From a bacterium (GTDB lineage Bacteria > Planctomycetota > Planctomycetia > Planctomycetales > Planctomycetaceae): 32,568 nucleotides of DNA. Position numbers and translations under genes: made by a program. The notes beneath the pieces were generated by a model that saw only the letters and a list, made by a program, of their open reading frames with translations, searched no databases and had not been told where the DNA came from. The stretch lies in assembly GCA_016125225.1 (NCBI GenBank), contig WGME01000041.1, positions 1 through 32,568 of the forward strand, given 5' to 3'. This document shows, in pieces, positions 25,750 through 32,568 of the stretch (the stretch's first letter is position 1; each line of letters begins with the position of its first letter).

Positions 25750-28131
25750 TCAGGTTGTCAGTGCATTGTGATCACCGAGGATCGTGATGCGCCGCATGCT
25801 GGAACCAACGGGGAAGACCCAGGCCTTGATATCACCGACGTTCTGTGTCTGCGGGTCCAATCCACAAATCAGCATCACGGGACAATCGGTTGCATAATTG
25901 GCGGCCTCAGCGATACCGGTCATCGACAGCACGTCGCGTCCGCTAGGCTCAGGCACGGCCACCAAATGCGAATGCCATTCGCCCAAATAGATGTTCCCGT
26001 TGCCATTGGAAACCTCAGCTTCGAGTTCTTGCTGGGAGAATTCGAGATCGCGTTCGAATTTTGTCGGCGTTCGGACCGCATTGGGACCCGGGCCGGTCGC
26101 CCTGTGAATAATGGCCTTCGATCCATCGAGTCTCCCGAGCAAAATGCCGCCAGTTTCGGTGGCCGGAGATGATACGACCTCCGCCACCATTGTTTCACGG
26201 ACGGACTGGGGAAGTTCCACCGTAAGAATCTTCGCGGGACCGCAGGAGGGACAATTCGGTTTTGGTACGAAAACCGATTGCGCGACGCTGTAAGGGTGCT
26301 TCAGCAGAGGGCTCAGCTCAGCAGCACCTTCCAGGGACCACACCAAATGATTGGCCACTATGGTCCGGTCTTCTAGCGTGTTGAGCGCCAATCTCGCGAT
26401 CAATGCCGCGACATACGACAAATCGACCGCACTTCCGGCGATCACGGGGCGGCCACATTCATGCAGGAGGGCATCTTCAGGGCATTCCGTCACGGCAATC
26501 CATTCTGAATGAGTCTCCTGCGCAACCAGGCTCAGGCACGTCTTGCACGCGTCAAGGCCCGGACGCACCAGAAAGACTCGCCCCAATTGTCCGCGTCGGA
26601 GTGCCCGGCCATAGATGACGGGTGTTTGCAGGGATACGGCGAGATCGTTAAACCCCGATTCCGCCCCCTCATCCGCAATCGTGCAAACCACCAGGTCGAC
26701 CCCGGCGAAGAAATTCTCCGCATCGGGGGAAGTTGGACTCACATGTTGATTGAGAACGTCGATCTGCGCATAAGGATTGACCTCCCAGATCCGACGAGCG
26801 ACGACTTCGGTTTTTGGAGCACCACAGTCGCCTAGCCCACCGACATGGCGTGCCACATTTCCGACATTCAGCACATCCCCATCGCAGAGTTTGAAGTGGG
26901 CGACACCCGCTTGTGCAAGCAATTCACTGACTTTTGATCCCAGTGCTCCCACTCCGAACAGCGCGACCTGCTTGTGGCAAACCTGTGACGAAACGACGGT
27001 TTCATTGCGCAGGTTTATACTTTTGGCGGTGAGGGCATGCGCGGGGATACAAGCCACAGTCGCCGCTTCAAACCGCTTGCGTTTCTCTTGTTCAGTTTGT
27101 ACGGCGAATCCACCTTGGGCTTGGAGCGTCCCCGTGTTTACGACAAAAAAGAGCCATTCCCGCAATTCCGACCGGCCCGGATAGCAAAGACCCACATATT
27201 GCAGATTGTTTTTCGTCAGGTCGACTCCCAGCGTGTGACTGACCATCGACCAAGCGTCACCGCCCTCCGCAACACTCGAAAGGATTCCCAGCAGGCCTTT
27301 TCCGTCTCGAAAGACCTGCGGTTCTGTTGGTAATTCCCACCAATGGCCGCTGATTCGCGCCACATCCCCGAACTCGATATCTTTCGCTTGTCTCTGCCGC
27401 TCCTGGAAATCCAAAAATGCTTTCGGTTCCCAAGCAGCATTCGTCAGCCACGGAAATATGTGTTGGAGGTCTTCACGCGCATCGATGACCTCCCATACTC
27501 CGGTCTCCACCGTGGCCATGGTCATGATCAGCGGAGGTTGGAATTGGCTCCGGCCCACGAAAAATCGATGGACATCCTTCACCGCGAAGAATTCACCCCG
27601 CCCGTGGAGGCGATCGGAATAGAATGTCTTGCTCAGCAGAATCTGTGTGGGAGATCGGAAAAAATGCGAGGCCAACTCACTCTCGCGCGAATCCGGAGGC
27701 CAACGGCCAGTGGCATGCCCCATGAACCAGGCCTCGGCGCGCTTGAGCACGTCGACGACGCTGATCGCCTCGCCGCCATCTTCAACGCGAGTCTCGTACT
27801 GAAACAAGCAAAGCGCCCCATTCGGCATCTGATGGCGATGATCAAATATTGTCGGCTTTCTTATTTGTTGAGCCGCGCCATCATCATTAAAGGTAGGCAG
27901 GGCCTGGATTGGAAACACTGCGGGAAAGGCATACGGCGAGTCGTTCGAAAACACGACCTGTACGGCATGCCGCCGAGCCCCACCAGGGGGGCGAACCACA
28001 AGTTCACCATACAGGACGACGATCCCGTTATGGAGCATGCCCTCATCCATGCTGAATCGAGGGTAGACCCGGCGGAGCGCCTCTAACTCGGCCACAAACC
28101 ACTGAGGATGTCGGGTATACCAGCCGTCCAT
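25750..28131 (-). CDS. E2-E1-JAB fusion: ubiquitin-like conjugation and deconjugation enzyme
   Basis: The protein has 793 residues and three enzyme parts in order. The N-terminal E2 fold has its probable catalytic Cys at C108 in N-G-A-L-C-L. An E1/ThiF domain (about 375-600) has F-G-V-G-A-L-G-S at 392-399, the acidic pair Asp417/Asp419, N425, R428 and K440, zinc cysteines C529, C532, C627 and C630, and candidate thioester Cys C550/C559. A C-terminal JAB/JAMM protease has Glu659 in T-E-T-G-G and H720, H722, S730 and D733 fitting HxHx7Sx2D. All three appear catalytically intact, like CBASS Cap2/Cap3 and Bil-type enzymes but in one chain. Its start overlaps the MBL stop by one base (TAATG), and it is the last gene of the operon. 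Confidence 0.88.
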   Translation of the reverse strand: MDGWYTRHPQWFVAELEALRRVYPRFSMDEGMLHNGIVVLYGELVVRPPGGARRHAVQVVFSNDSPYAFPAVFPIQALPTFNDDGAAQQIRKPTIFDHRHQMPNGALCLFQYETRVEDGGEAISVVDVLKRAEAWFMGHATGRWPPDSRESELASHFFRSPTQILLSKTFYSDRLHGRGEFFAVKDVHRFFVGRSQFQPPLIMTMATVETGVWEVIDAREDLQHIFPWLTNAAWEPKAFLDFQERQRQAKDIEFGDVARISGHWWELPTEPQVFRDGKGLLGILSSVAEGGDAWSMVSHTLGVDLTKNNLQYVGLCYPGRSELREWLFFVVNTGTLQAQGGFAVQTEQEKRKRFEAATVACIPAHALTAKSINLRNETVVSSQVCHKQVALFGVGALGSKVSELLAQAGVAHFKLCDGDVLNVGNVARHVGGLGDCGAPKTEVVARRIWEVNPYAQIDVLNQHVSPTSPDAENFFAGVDLVVCTIADEGAESGFNDLAVSLQTPVIYGRALRRGQLGRVFLVRPGLDACKTCLSLVAQETHSEWIAVTECPEDALLHECGRPVIAGSAVDLSYVAALIARLALNTLEDRTIVANHLVWSLEGAAELSPLLKHPYSVAQSVFVPKPNCPSCGPAKILTVELPQSVRETMVAEVVSSPATETGGILLGRLDGSKAIIHRATGPGPNAVRTPTKFERDLEFSQQELEAEVSNGNGNIYLGEWHSHLVAVPEPSGRDVLSMTGIAEAANYATDCPVMLICGLDPQTQNVGDIKAWVFPVGSSMRRITILGDHNALTT

Positions 28132-29213
28132 TAAGCATTTCCCATCGGCCGACGGTCGAGTCTGGTCGCGACTGTGGGGGCTGCAACGCGGATGGCGGCA
28201 GTAGCCGCATGACTCTTGCTCTCGGTCGTCTCTTCATCCTCGTCGTTGTCGCGACCATACGCATCGACCAAACTTGTGTCCGTACGGACTTCGTAAGTGC
28301 CGTCCGTAAAGATGTCGCAGATGTAGCACTCCCGGTTTGCGCCACAGTGCAACACGTTGTCCTTGCCGACATGATCCTCGTAGAGCTGCATGGCATCGTC
28401 ATGCGGATGGCCGTGCCGACTTTCGGACTGCTTCGGCGCGGAGATGATTACATAGTCCGGATCGATCGTCTCCAAGGCCTTCATGTATGGCACATCGTCT
28501 TCGTCGTCCTTGAAGAAGGTTCGGGACCCATGATGCGCTGCACTGAGAATCTGCGATGGCAACCGATCGGCGTGATAGTCTGTAATGTGCTCTTCCCATG
28601 CCGTCCGATCTGCATCGCCAGTGAACAAGACCCATGTCGCATCTTTGCCGAAACGCAACACGCCGCAATGCTCATGGATCCGGCGCCGACGACCGCTTTC
28701 TTCTTCATCTGCGATGCTGTCCTTCACGTACGTGGCCGGTGAAAGCACATAAATTTCTGCGTCACCAAATGGAATCGATGTTCGACTGGCGGCCAACTCA
28801 CTGGCCGCCTCGTTGCCATGCTGCTTCTTGACTTTTTTGATGACGGCTTGCAACTCATCGTAGGAACCCCTGTCATCTTTTCCGGGCACATGGCCCGATT
28901 CCCAGACCTCGTGAATGTCCACGGCTTCGGAGAGCGCGGTGATGTCGTCCAAATGGTCATTGTGAGGATGAGTGTTGACAAAGAGATCCAGGCGGCCGTC
29001 TTGATCGCGTAAGAGGTCTTTCATCAGCTTTGGAATATTGATGCCATGATTCCCCTCTTTGTCTCGGTTAATGTCAATCAACACGGATTTATAGCCGCTG
29101 CCATCCTTGACGATGACGACGGACGAATCACCCTGGCCCACATACAACATCCCGACGCGAACCAATACGTTCGGGTCAGTAGGCCACAACACATCCTGCG
29201 CAACGTTCGACAT
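28131..29213 (-). CDS. Metallo-beta-lactamase-fold hydrolase, ComEC-type
   Basis: This 360-residue hydrolase carries the metal-binding H-P-H-N-D-H at 82-87 (His82, His84, Asp86, His87), Asp200 in F-T-G-D-A-D, H-H-G-S at 227-230 and a later H-G-H-P-H near 267-271: the complete set typical of ComEC/Rec2-type MBL domains, so it is probably an active metal hydrolase. No TM helices and no signal peptide are seen. The C-terminus (after about 320) is acidic and then low-complexity. AAAGGAG lies upstream of the ATG, which is two bases after the stop of the upstream 4-TM gene. MBL hydrolases adjoin E1/E2/JAB genes in other bacteria. The substrate, nucleic acid or nucleotide, is unknown. Confidence 0.88.
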   Translation of the reverse strand: MSNVAQDVLWPTDPNVLVRVGMLYVGQGDSSVVIVKDGSGYKSVLIDINRDKEGNHGINIPKLMKDLLRDQDGRLDLFVNTHPHNDHLDDITALSEAVDIHEVWESGHVPGKDDRGSYDELQAVIKKVKKQHGNEAASELAASRTSIPFGDAEIYVLSPATYVKDSIADEEESGRRRRIHEHCGVLRFGKDATWVLFTGDADRTAWEEHITDYHADRLPSQILSAAHHGSRTFFKDDEDDVPYMKALETIDPDYVIISAPKQSESRHGHPHDDAMQLYEDHVGKDNVLHCGANRECYICDIFTDGTYEVRTDTSLVDAYGRDNDEDEETTESKSHAATAAIRVAAPTVATRLDRRPMGNA

Positions 29214-29215
29214 GA

Positions 29216-29992
29216 TTACTCCTTTGAGAATTCGGTAGCCACGGACTTCGGCGGCGACATAGCCCTCGGCATAGAGTCACATGCACCCAACAGTCTTTCG
29301 GCGTAGGCAAATGCTGCCACGCGCACCCACTCGGAATTGATCCGCAAACACCACCAGGTCAACATCACCGCATTGAGAATCGCGACGACGAACGGGATTG
29401 GAGGCGGCTCTAACGAACCGGTTTTGATTCCCATGACTGTCACAAGCAGACTGGAAATCGTGCCTGCGAGACATAGGGCCATCCCAGCGGGCTTCATCGC
29501 GAGTAGGTTTCGGCGAAATCCGTAATTGACATTCTCGGCGAAGACCAACGGAAATGTGGCCTTATTGCGTGTCGCCTCCCGCAAGAACAAACATACCGAG
29601 TCATAAACGCGATCGGCTTCTGCGGCATCCGCCATTTCTTCCAACTCGGTTGGGAGCCGAATCGAAGGATTGAGACTTTCCAGTTGGCGGCGATACCGTT
29701 CCCGCGTTTCCTTCGCCAAGAGATTAGAACGAAATCGCAGCAGTTGCACCGACGGCTGCCCACCCCACGAAGTGTACAGCACTGGCTGGAGCAGCCGGCC
29801 CTGGTCACGTCCGAATTGCGAGAACAGGACCATGAGGACAGTCGTCAATGCTGCCGTGAGCGTCAGTTGCGTCGTCGAAAACGTCGGCAACCAGCAAAGC
29901 AGACCCATGACAGGTATCACGACAACGACCAAACTGGGAGCCAATCGCGCCCGCAGCGTATATTCATCTAAGGGACTAGCGATCTCGGCCAT
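29216..29992 (-). CDS. Four-TM protein, probable membrane effector of the MBL/E2-E1-JAB operon
   Basis: This 258-residue protein has two TM hairpins: helices at about 18-36 and 42-60, then about 167-188 and 197-217. Between them lies a charged helical soluble segment with W-G-G-Q-P-S near 76-81, L-L-R-F-R near 84-88 and F-A-E-N-V-N-Y-G-F-R-R-N at 151-162, which look like conserved family motifs. It has no signal peptide. It is the first gene of the operon, with two-base spacing to the MBL gene. The topology recalls pore-forming four-TM effectors (S-4TM type) of nucleotide-centred defence systems, but I cannot assign it to that family from sequence. It would disrupt the membrane on activation, as an inference. 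Confidence 0.75.
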   Translation of the reverse strand: MAEIASPLDEYTLRARLAPSLVVVVIPVMGLLCWLPTFSTTQLTLTAALTTVLMVLFSQFGRDQGRLLQPVLYTSWGGQPSVQLLRFRSNLLAKETRERYRRQLESLNPSIRLPTELEEMADAAEADRVYDSVCLFLREATRNKATFPLVFAENVNYGFRRNLLAMKPAGMALCLAGTISSLLVTVMGIKTGSLEPPPIPFVVAILNAVMLTWWCLRINSEWVRVAAFAYAERLLGACDSMPRAMSPPKSVATEFSKE

Positions 29993-30069
29993 GAGATTCC
30001 CGTCGATCCATTCCTATCGCCATTTTGGCGGTCGCGAGCAAGAACGATCCCTCAGGCAGATTGTGTGCC

Positions 30070-30111
30070 ATTATTCTCAGAAACAAGAATCGATCCGCAA
30101 GTTGTTTCTGA
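30070..30111 (-). promoter_or_regulatory. Candidate operator dyad and promoter of the defence operon
   Basis: TCAGAAACAA at 30077-30086 and TTGTTTCTGA at 30102-30111 are perfect 10-bp inverted arms, 15 bases apart, 85-120 bases before the 4-TM start. On the minus strand AATAAT (30075-30070), a near-consensus -10 box, follows the right-hand arm. This is an operator-like arrangement for a repressor that has not been identified. Confidence 0.45.
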
Positions 30112-30523
30112 TAAATTGGTTGCGAATCTTCATGGTTCTCTGCCGAAAAGACAGTCTCGCCATAATGGCAGTCTCGGTCCACGATTTAGGCCAGTTCTGC
30201 CGATTTCACAAGGATTAGGAATTGAGTGGGGCACCCCGGCGGGGCCGTCGCGTGCCTTCAGGCTCCGCTGGCGCTGCGGTCGCGGATGGCGACGCTGAGG
30301 CCCTTGCGGCCCGCTAGTGCAACGGCCTGCGGCCTGAAGGGGTCGCCTGGTGGCGCGTTTCTTCGTTGCGCGGGGCTCCCGCCCCCGGCCCTTCAAGGAT
30401 CGGTGCCACGCTGGCCCGCTGGCTCCCTCCCACGCTTCATCCGCTCCGCTCCTTGCAGCGCGGTGCCCTCCTGCGGGCCAGTCCTTGACGGCCCTCCCCC
30501 CGGTGTTTTTGGGCTGCTGTTCC

Positions 30524-30558
30524 GTCCGCCAAAAAGCATGAGCTTTTGGCTCACGGAC
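30524..30558 (+). promoter_or_regulatory. Leader hairpin upstream of the intact ardC
   Basis: GTCCG (30524-30528) pairs with CGGAC (30554-30558), and inside CCAAAA can pair with TTTTGG and GC with GC around an ATGA loop. The left copy has GTTCG and CGAAC, a compensating change. The ribosome site GGAGG at 30576-30580 follows. It may be an attenuator, an RNA structure, or an ssDNA promoter-type hairpin. Confidence 0.6.
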
Positions 30559-30589
30559 AGATTCATTTTCCAACCGGAGGATTTTTGCG

Positions 30590-31495
30590 ATGACTACTAC
30601 GACCAAGGCCACCCGCACCGACATCTACACTCGCGTGACTGATGCCATCATTGAACAGCTTTCGCAGGGCGTCCGCCCGTGGCTCAAGCCTTGGTCGTGT
30701 GAACATGCGGCCGGACGCATTACCCGCCCGCTGCGGCACAATGGCACGCCGTACAAGGGAATTAATATCCTGATGCTGTGGGTCTCGGCCGAGGAAGCAG
30801 GGTTCGTGTCGCCGTTCTGGCTGACCTTCCAACAGGCCAAGGAACTGGGTGGACACGTCAAGAAAGGGGAACACGGTTCCCCCGTCGTCTATGCCGCGAC
30901 GTTCAAGAAGAAGGAGCAAACTGACGACGGTCAGGAGACCGAGGAAGAGATTCCGTTTCTCAAGGAATACACGGTATTCTGTGCGGATCAGTGTGAGGGC
31001 TTGCCGCCACACTTCTACGCGGCGGTGAACCCGCCGACCGAGAAACTCGAGCGGATCGAACGGGCGGAAACGTTCTTTGCGAATACGAAGGCTGACATCC
31101 GCACGGGTGGGAATCGGGCGTTCTATGCGATGGACGCCGACTATGTCCGCATGCCCCCCTTGGAAACCTTCCGCGACGCCGAATCCCATGCGGCGACGCT
31201 CGCCCATGAAATGACGCACTGGACGCGGCACGGTTCACGGCTCAATCGGGAATTCGGGCGGAAACGCTGGGGCGATGCAGGCTACGCGATGGAAGAACTC
31301 GTCGCGGAACTCGGCTCGGCTTTCATGTGTGCCGATTTGCAGATCACGGCCGAGGTTCGCGAAGATCACGCCAGCTATATCGAATCGTGGTTGAAGGTGT
31401 TGAAGGACGACAAGCGGGCAGTCTTCTCGGCCGCATCGCATGCCTCCCAAGCCGTGGACTTCCTGCATGGATTGCAACCGCAACCCGCCGCCTAA
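30590..31495 (+). CDS. ardC: ArdC-family antirestriction protein (intact copy)
   Basis: This 301-residue protein has the ArdC layout: an N-terminal ssDNA-binding domain (DUF1738 type; R-P-W-L-K-P-W and R-P-L-R-H-N-G near 29-52) and a C-terminal zincin domain with H-E-M-T-H at 206-210 and the third ligand Glu in the M-E-E-L-V-A-E segment (234-240). The start ATG has GGAGG nine bases upstream. Length is typical of ArdC. ArdC proteins protect incoming conjugative DNA, by a still debated mechanism involving ssDNA binding and metal-dependent action. The gene is preceded by the leader hairpin and followed by three hairpins. It is plasmid-type cargo and fits the mobilisation genes elsewhere in the window. 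Confidence 0.92.
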   Translation: MTTTTKATRTDIYTRVTDAIIEQLSQGVRPWLKPWSCEHAAGRITRPLRHNGTPYKGINILMLWVSAEEAGFVSPFWLTFQQAKELGGHVKKGEHGSPVVYAATFKKKEQTDDGQETEEEIPFLKEYTVFCADQCEGLPPHFYAAVNPPTEKLERIERAETFFANTKADIRTGGNRAFYAMDADYVRMPPLETFRDAESHAATLAHEMTHWTRHGSRLNREFGRKRWGDAGYAMEELVAELGSAFMCADLQITAEVREDHASYIESWLKVLKDDKRAVFSAASHASQAVDFLHGLQPQPAA

Positions 31496-31506
31496 ATTGT
31501 TGTTGC

Positions 31507-31652
31507 ACAGATCGGCGGTCCATCGCGACCGCCGGTCTGTTGAGTGTCTCTCTCGCCTGCACGTTCACCGCAGAAACCGTGCGGGTGGTGGAACCACCCG
31601 CACGGTTCTTTGGTTTTGTGGGAGTCGGCGCGTCAGACGCACCGTCTCCCAC
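31507..31652 (+). terminator. Three tandem stem-loops after the intact ardC
   Basis: Stem-loops lie at 31507-31540 (14-bp stem with one mismatch, six-base loop), 31575-31607 (perfect 15-bp stem, GGA loop, then a T-rich stretch) and 31618-31652 (GTGGGAG against CTCCCAC, then GGTGTTTT). The second is the best intrinsic terminator candidate for ardC. Three in a row is unusual. Confidence 0.75.
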
Positions 31653-31707
31653 GGTGTTTTCTCAGTGTCATCGGTCCCCACTTTCGTCCGTGGAGAGACG
31701 AGCGGGC

Positions 31708-31833
31708 GAACCCACCGGTATCAGTTCGCTGACGAGTCGGCTGTGCCGTGTGGCTCTCCGCAGACGTTCTCACTCGTTCTGTGAAACCATCCCTCTGCCT
31801 TTCTGTGATTCTGTGTTTCTCGGAAGTCGGCTG
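31708..31833. repeat. Repeat R2, second copy of the resolvase-flank sequence
   Basis: It aligns with 24872-25005 in the same orientation. It follows the right ardC copy by about 210 bases, while R1 follows the left copy by about 1.5 kb that contains the spherulin-like gene. This suggests that an ardC-plus-flank block was duplicated. Confidence 0.6.
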
Positions 31834-32256
31834 ACTCATCCTGGAAATCGTGCCTCAGTTTATGTGGAAGCAGAGGACATCTTTCAGCAGCATCTCTGGA
31901 GATCAGGCCCTGTTCCGTGCGACACCGGTTGCCAATCGAGTACTTTCCTCTGTTGCCCCGCTCCAACCAAATTCCGTTGCATGGACTGCTTAGACCTGCC
32001 TCGCCGGCAGCCTTCAGTTTGTTCCGACGCTGAGATTCCCGTTTCTGAGTGTGGTGCCGTCCTGCCCCGTGGCTCGATGAATGGCTCTTAAGGCCGCCGC
32101 CGGTCAGGGCAAGCTGCCAAGCTGGTTTCCACGGGTGGACCCTCCGTCTTTCGCTGGTCCCCGCCCGCTGCGCTCCGGACTGAAGCGACCTGGGAGTGGA
32201 GCCATCGGCCGCGGTGGTCGCGTCCGGCAAACTCAGAAAAGTAAGGAATCATCATC

Positions 32257-32472
32257 ATGACGGAAACCAACACGAACCAATCCAACGGCAAAGGCGCAGT
32301 CAAATCGTCCAGCCATGTGGCCTATCAGGTTCGCAATCGCGAAGGCAAGCAAGGCTTCTGGACACGGATCGGCGCGGCATATGCGCACGCCGACGGCCAG
32401 GGCTGCACCATCCAACTCGATTGCGTCCCGCTCGACGGCCGCATCACCCTCCGCGTGGCTGCGGAGAAGTAA
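32257..32472 (+). CDS. Small conserved-type plasmid protein
   Basis: This 71-residue protein starts at the ATG at 32257, preceded by AAGGAA. Its centre, F-W-T-R-I-G-A-A-Y-A-H-A-D-G-Q-G, followed by Q-L-D-C-V-P-L-D-G-R, matches a pattern I know from many small proteins of unknown function on plasmids and in conjugation regions of other phyla. There is no TM helix or signal peptide. It is probably a beta-rich compact domain. It sits after ardC on the same strand and is followed by a hairpin terminator and the next plus-strand gene. Function unknown. Confidence 0.75.
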   Translation: MTETNTNQSNGKGAVKSSSHVAYQVRNREGKQGFWTRIGAAYAHADGQGCTIQLDCVPLDGRITLRVAAEK

Positions 32473-32479
32473 CGCCTCA

Positions 32480-32503
32480 CCGGGCGGGGAAGTCCCCGCC
32501 CGG
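32480..32503 (+). terminator. Hairpin after the 71-residue gene
   Basis: A perfect 10-bp GC stem (32480-32489 against 32494-32503) closes an AAGT loop, seven bases after the gene's stop codon. No U tract follows, so it could be a partial terminator or an RNA-stabilising hairpin. Confidence 0.6.
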
Positions 32504-32525
32504 CAACCCAGAAAGGAATCACATT

Positions 32526-32568
32526 ATGTCTATCGAAGAACTTCAACTCCTGATCCAACTGGCCTCAC
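32526..32568 (+). CDS. Start of an unknown gene running off the right edge
   Basis: An ATG at 32526 with AAAGGA upstream opens the frame M-S-I-E-E-L-Q-L-L-I-Q-L-A-S, still open at the window end. Only 14 codons are visible, so nothing can be said beyond a probable helical N-terminus. It follows the small plasmid-type gene. Confidence 0.5.
   Translation, partial: MSIEELQLLIQLAS

Larger units (their letters stand above)
29993..30589. other. 597-base region between the defence operon and the intact ardC
   Basis: The two genes run outward from here, so both promoters should lie in it. The first part contains the dyad at 30077-30111. From about 30229 it is the right copy of the ardC leader, GC-rich with potential stem-loops. 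No protein-coding gene is credible. Confidence 0.65.
30229..31495 (+). repeat. Right copy of the duplicated ardC module
   Basis: This is the intact partner of 22112-23378, same orientation, near-identical length, with the leader, the leader hairpin and an intact gene. The two copies flank the resolvase and the defence operon. Confidence 0.85.
31496..32256. other. 761-base region after ardC, mostly non-coding
   Basis: Contents are the three stem-loops (31507-31652), repeat R2 (31708-31833) and about 420 bases in which I recognise nothing. ORFs spanning it are frame shadows of the ardC end. The last bases carry the ribosome site for the small gene at 32257. Confidence 0.6.

Noticed and set aside
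27343-28086. Plus-strand ORF opposite the E2-E1-JAB gene
   Set aside because: The minus-strand product has all catalytic motifs in frame, so this is a shadow.
30130-30642. Overlapping ORFs in the ardC leader on both strands
   Set aside because: The leader is GC-rich and structured; both copies of the leader change in ways that preserve base pairing, not reading frame.
31327-32091. Plus-strand 254-codon ORF across the ardC end and hairpins
   Set aside because: Its first part is an out-of-frame reading of ardC and the rest spans three stem-loops and repeat R2.
1-32568. CRISPR arrays, tRNA and rRNA genes, and insertion-sequence transposases
   Set aside because: No regularly spaced repeats, cloverleaf-like sequences or transposase motifs were seen on either strand.

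Overview
The window looks like planctomycete DNA, either a chromosomal accessory region or a large plasmid. The main clues are a pseudopilin-like DUF1559 protein, a Hanks-type kinase fused to a WD40 propeller, two ECF sigma factors with planctomycete-style neighbours, and many GC-rich genes with weak or absent Shine-Dalgarno sites. No rRNA, tRNA, CRISPR array or transposase was seen.

Layout. (1) 1-4659, plus strand: the 3' part of a very large Ala-rich coiled-coil protein that ends in a compositionally different tip, with a four-base-overlapping downstream gene. This looks like a polymorphic toxin and its immunity partner. (2) 4805-12830, minus strand: a conjugation or mobilisation operon. 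In transcription order it encodes a zinc-ribbon/TM/WD40 protein, a soluble TraD/TrwB-type ATPase, a multi-TM zinc-ribbon protein, a small protein, a MobF (TrwC-like) relaxase-helicase, a small conserved protein and an excisionase-type HTH protein. No type IV secretion channel genes are visible. (3) 13083-18894, minus strand: ECF sigma factor, unknown protein, kinase-WD40 and DUF1559 pseudopilin, closed by a strong terminator. (4) 19108-21963: a second regulatory cluster, with an ECF sigma factor followed by a membrane protein that has a sigma-region-4-like tail, plus three unknown genes. (5) 22112-31833: a mobile block. Two copies of an ardC antirestriction module, the left one a pseudogene and the right one intact, flank a spherulin-4-like secreted protein, a serine resolvase and a three-gene operon encoding a four-TM protein, a ComEC-like metallo-beta-lactamase and an E2-E1-JAB fusion. 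(6) 31834-32568: a mostly non-coding stretch, then a small conserved plasmid-type gene and the first codons of another gene.

The most interesting system is the operon at 25750-29992. Three tightly coupled genes combine a ubiquitin-like conjugation and deconjugation enzyme with all catalytic motifs present, an intact MBL hydrolase and a probable membrane effector. No ubiquitin-like protein or nucleotide cyclase gene is beside it. It sits next to a resolvase and between duplicated ardC modules, so defence and anti-defence genes share one mobile block. The ardC copies also share a leader hairpin in which a stem base pair has changed in a compensating way.
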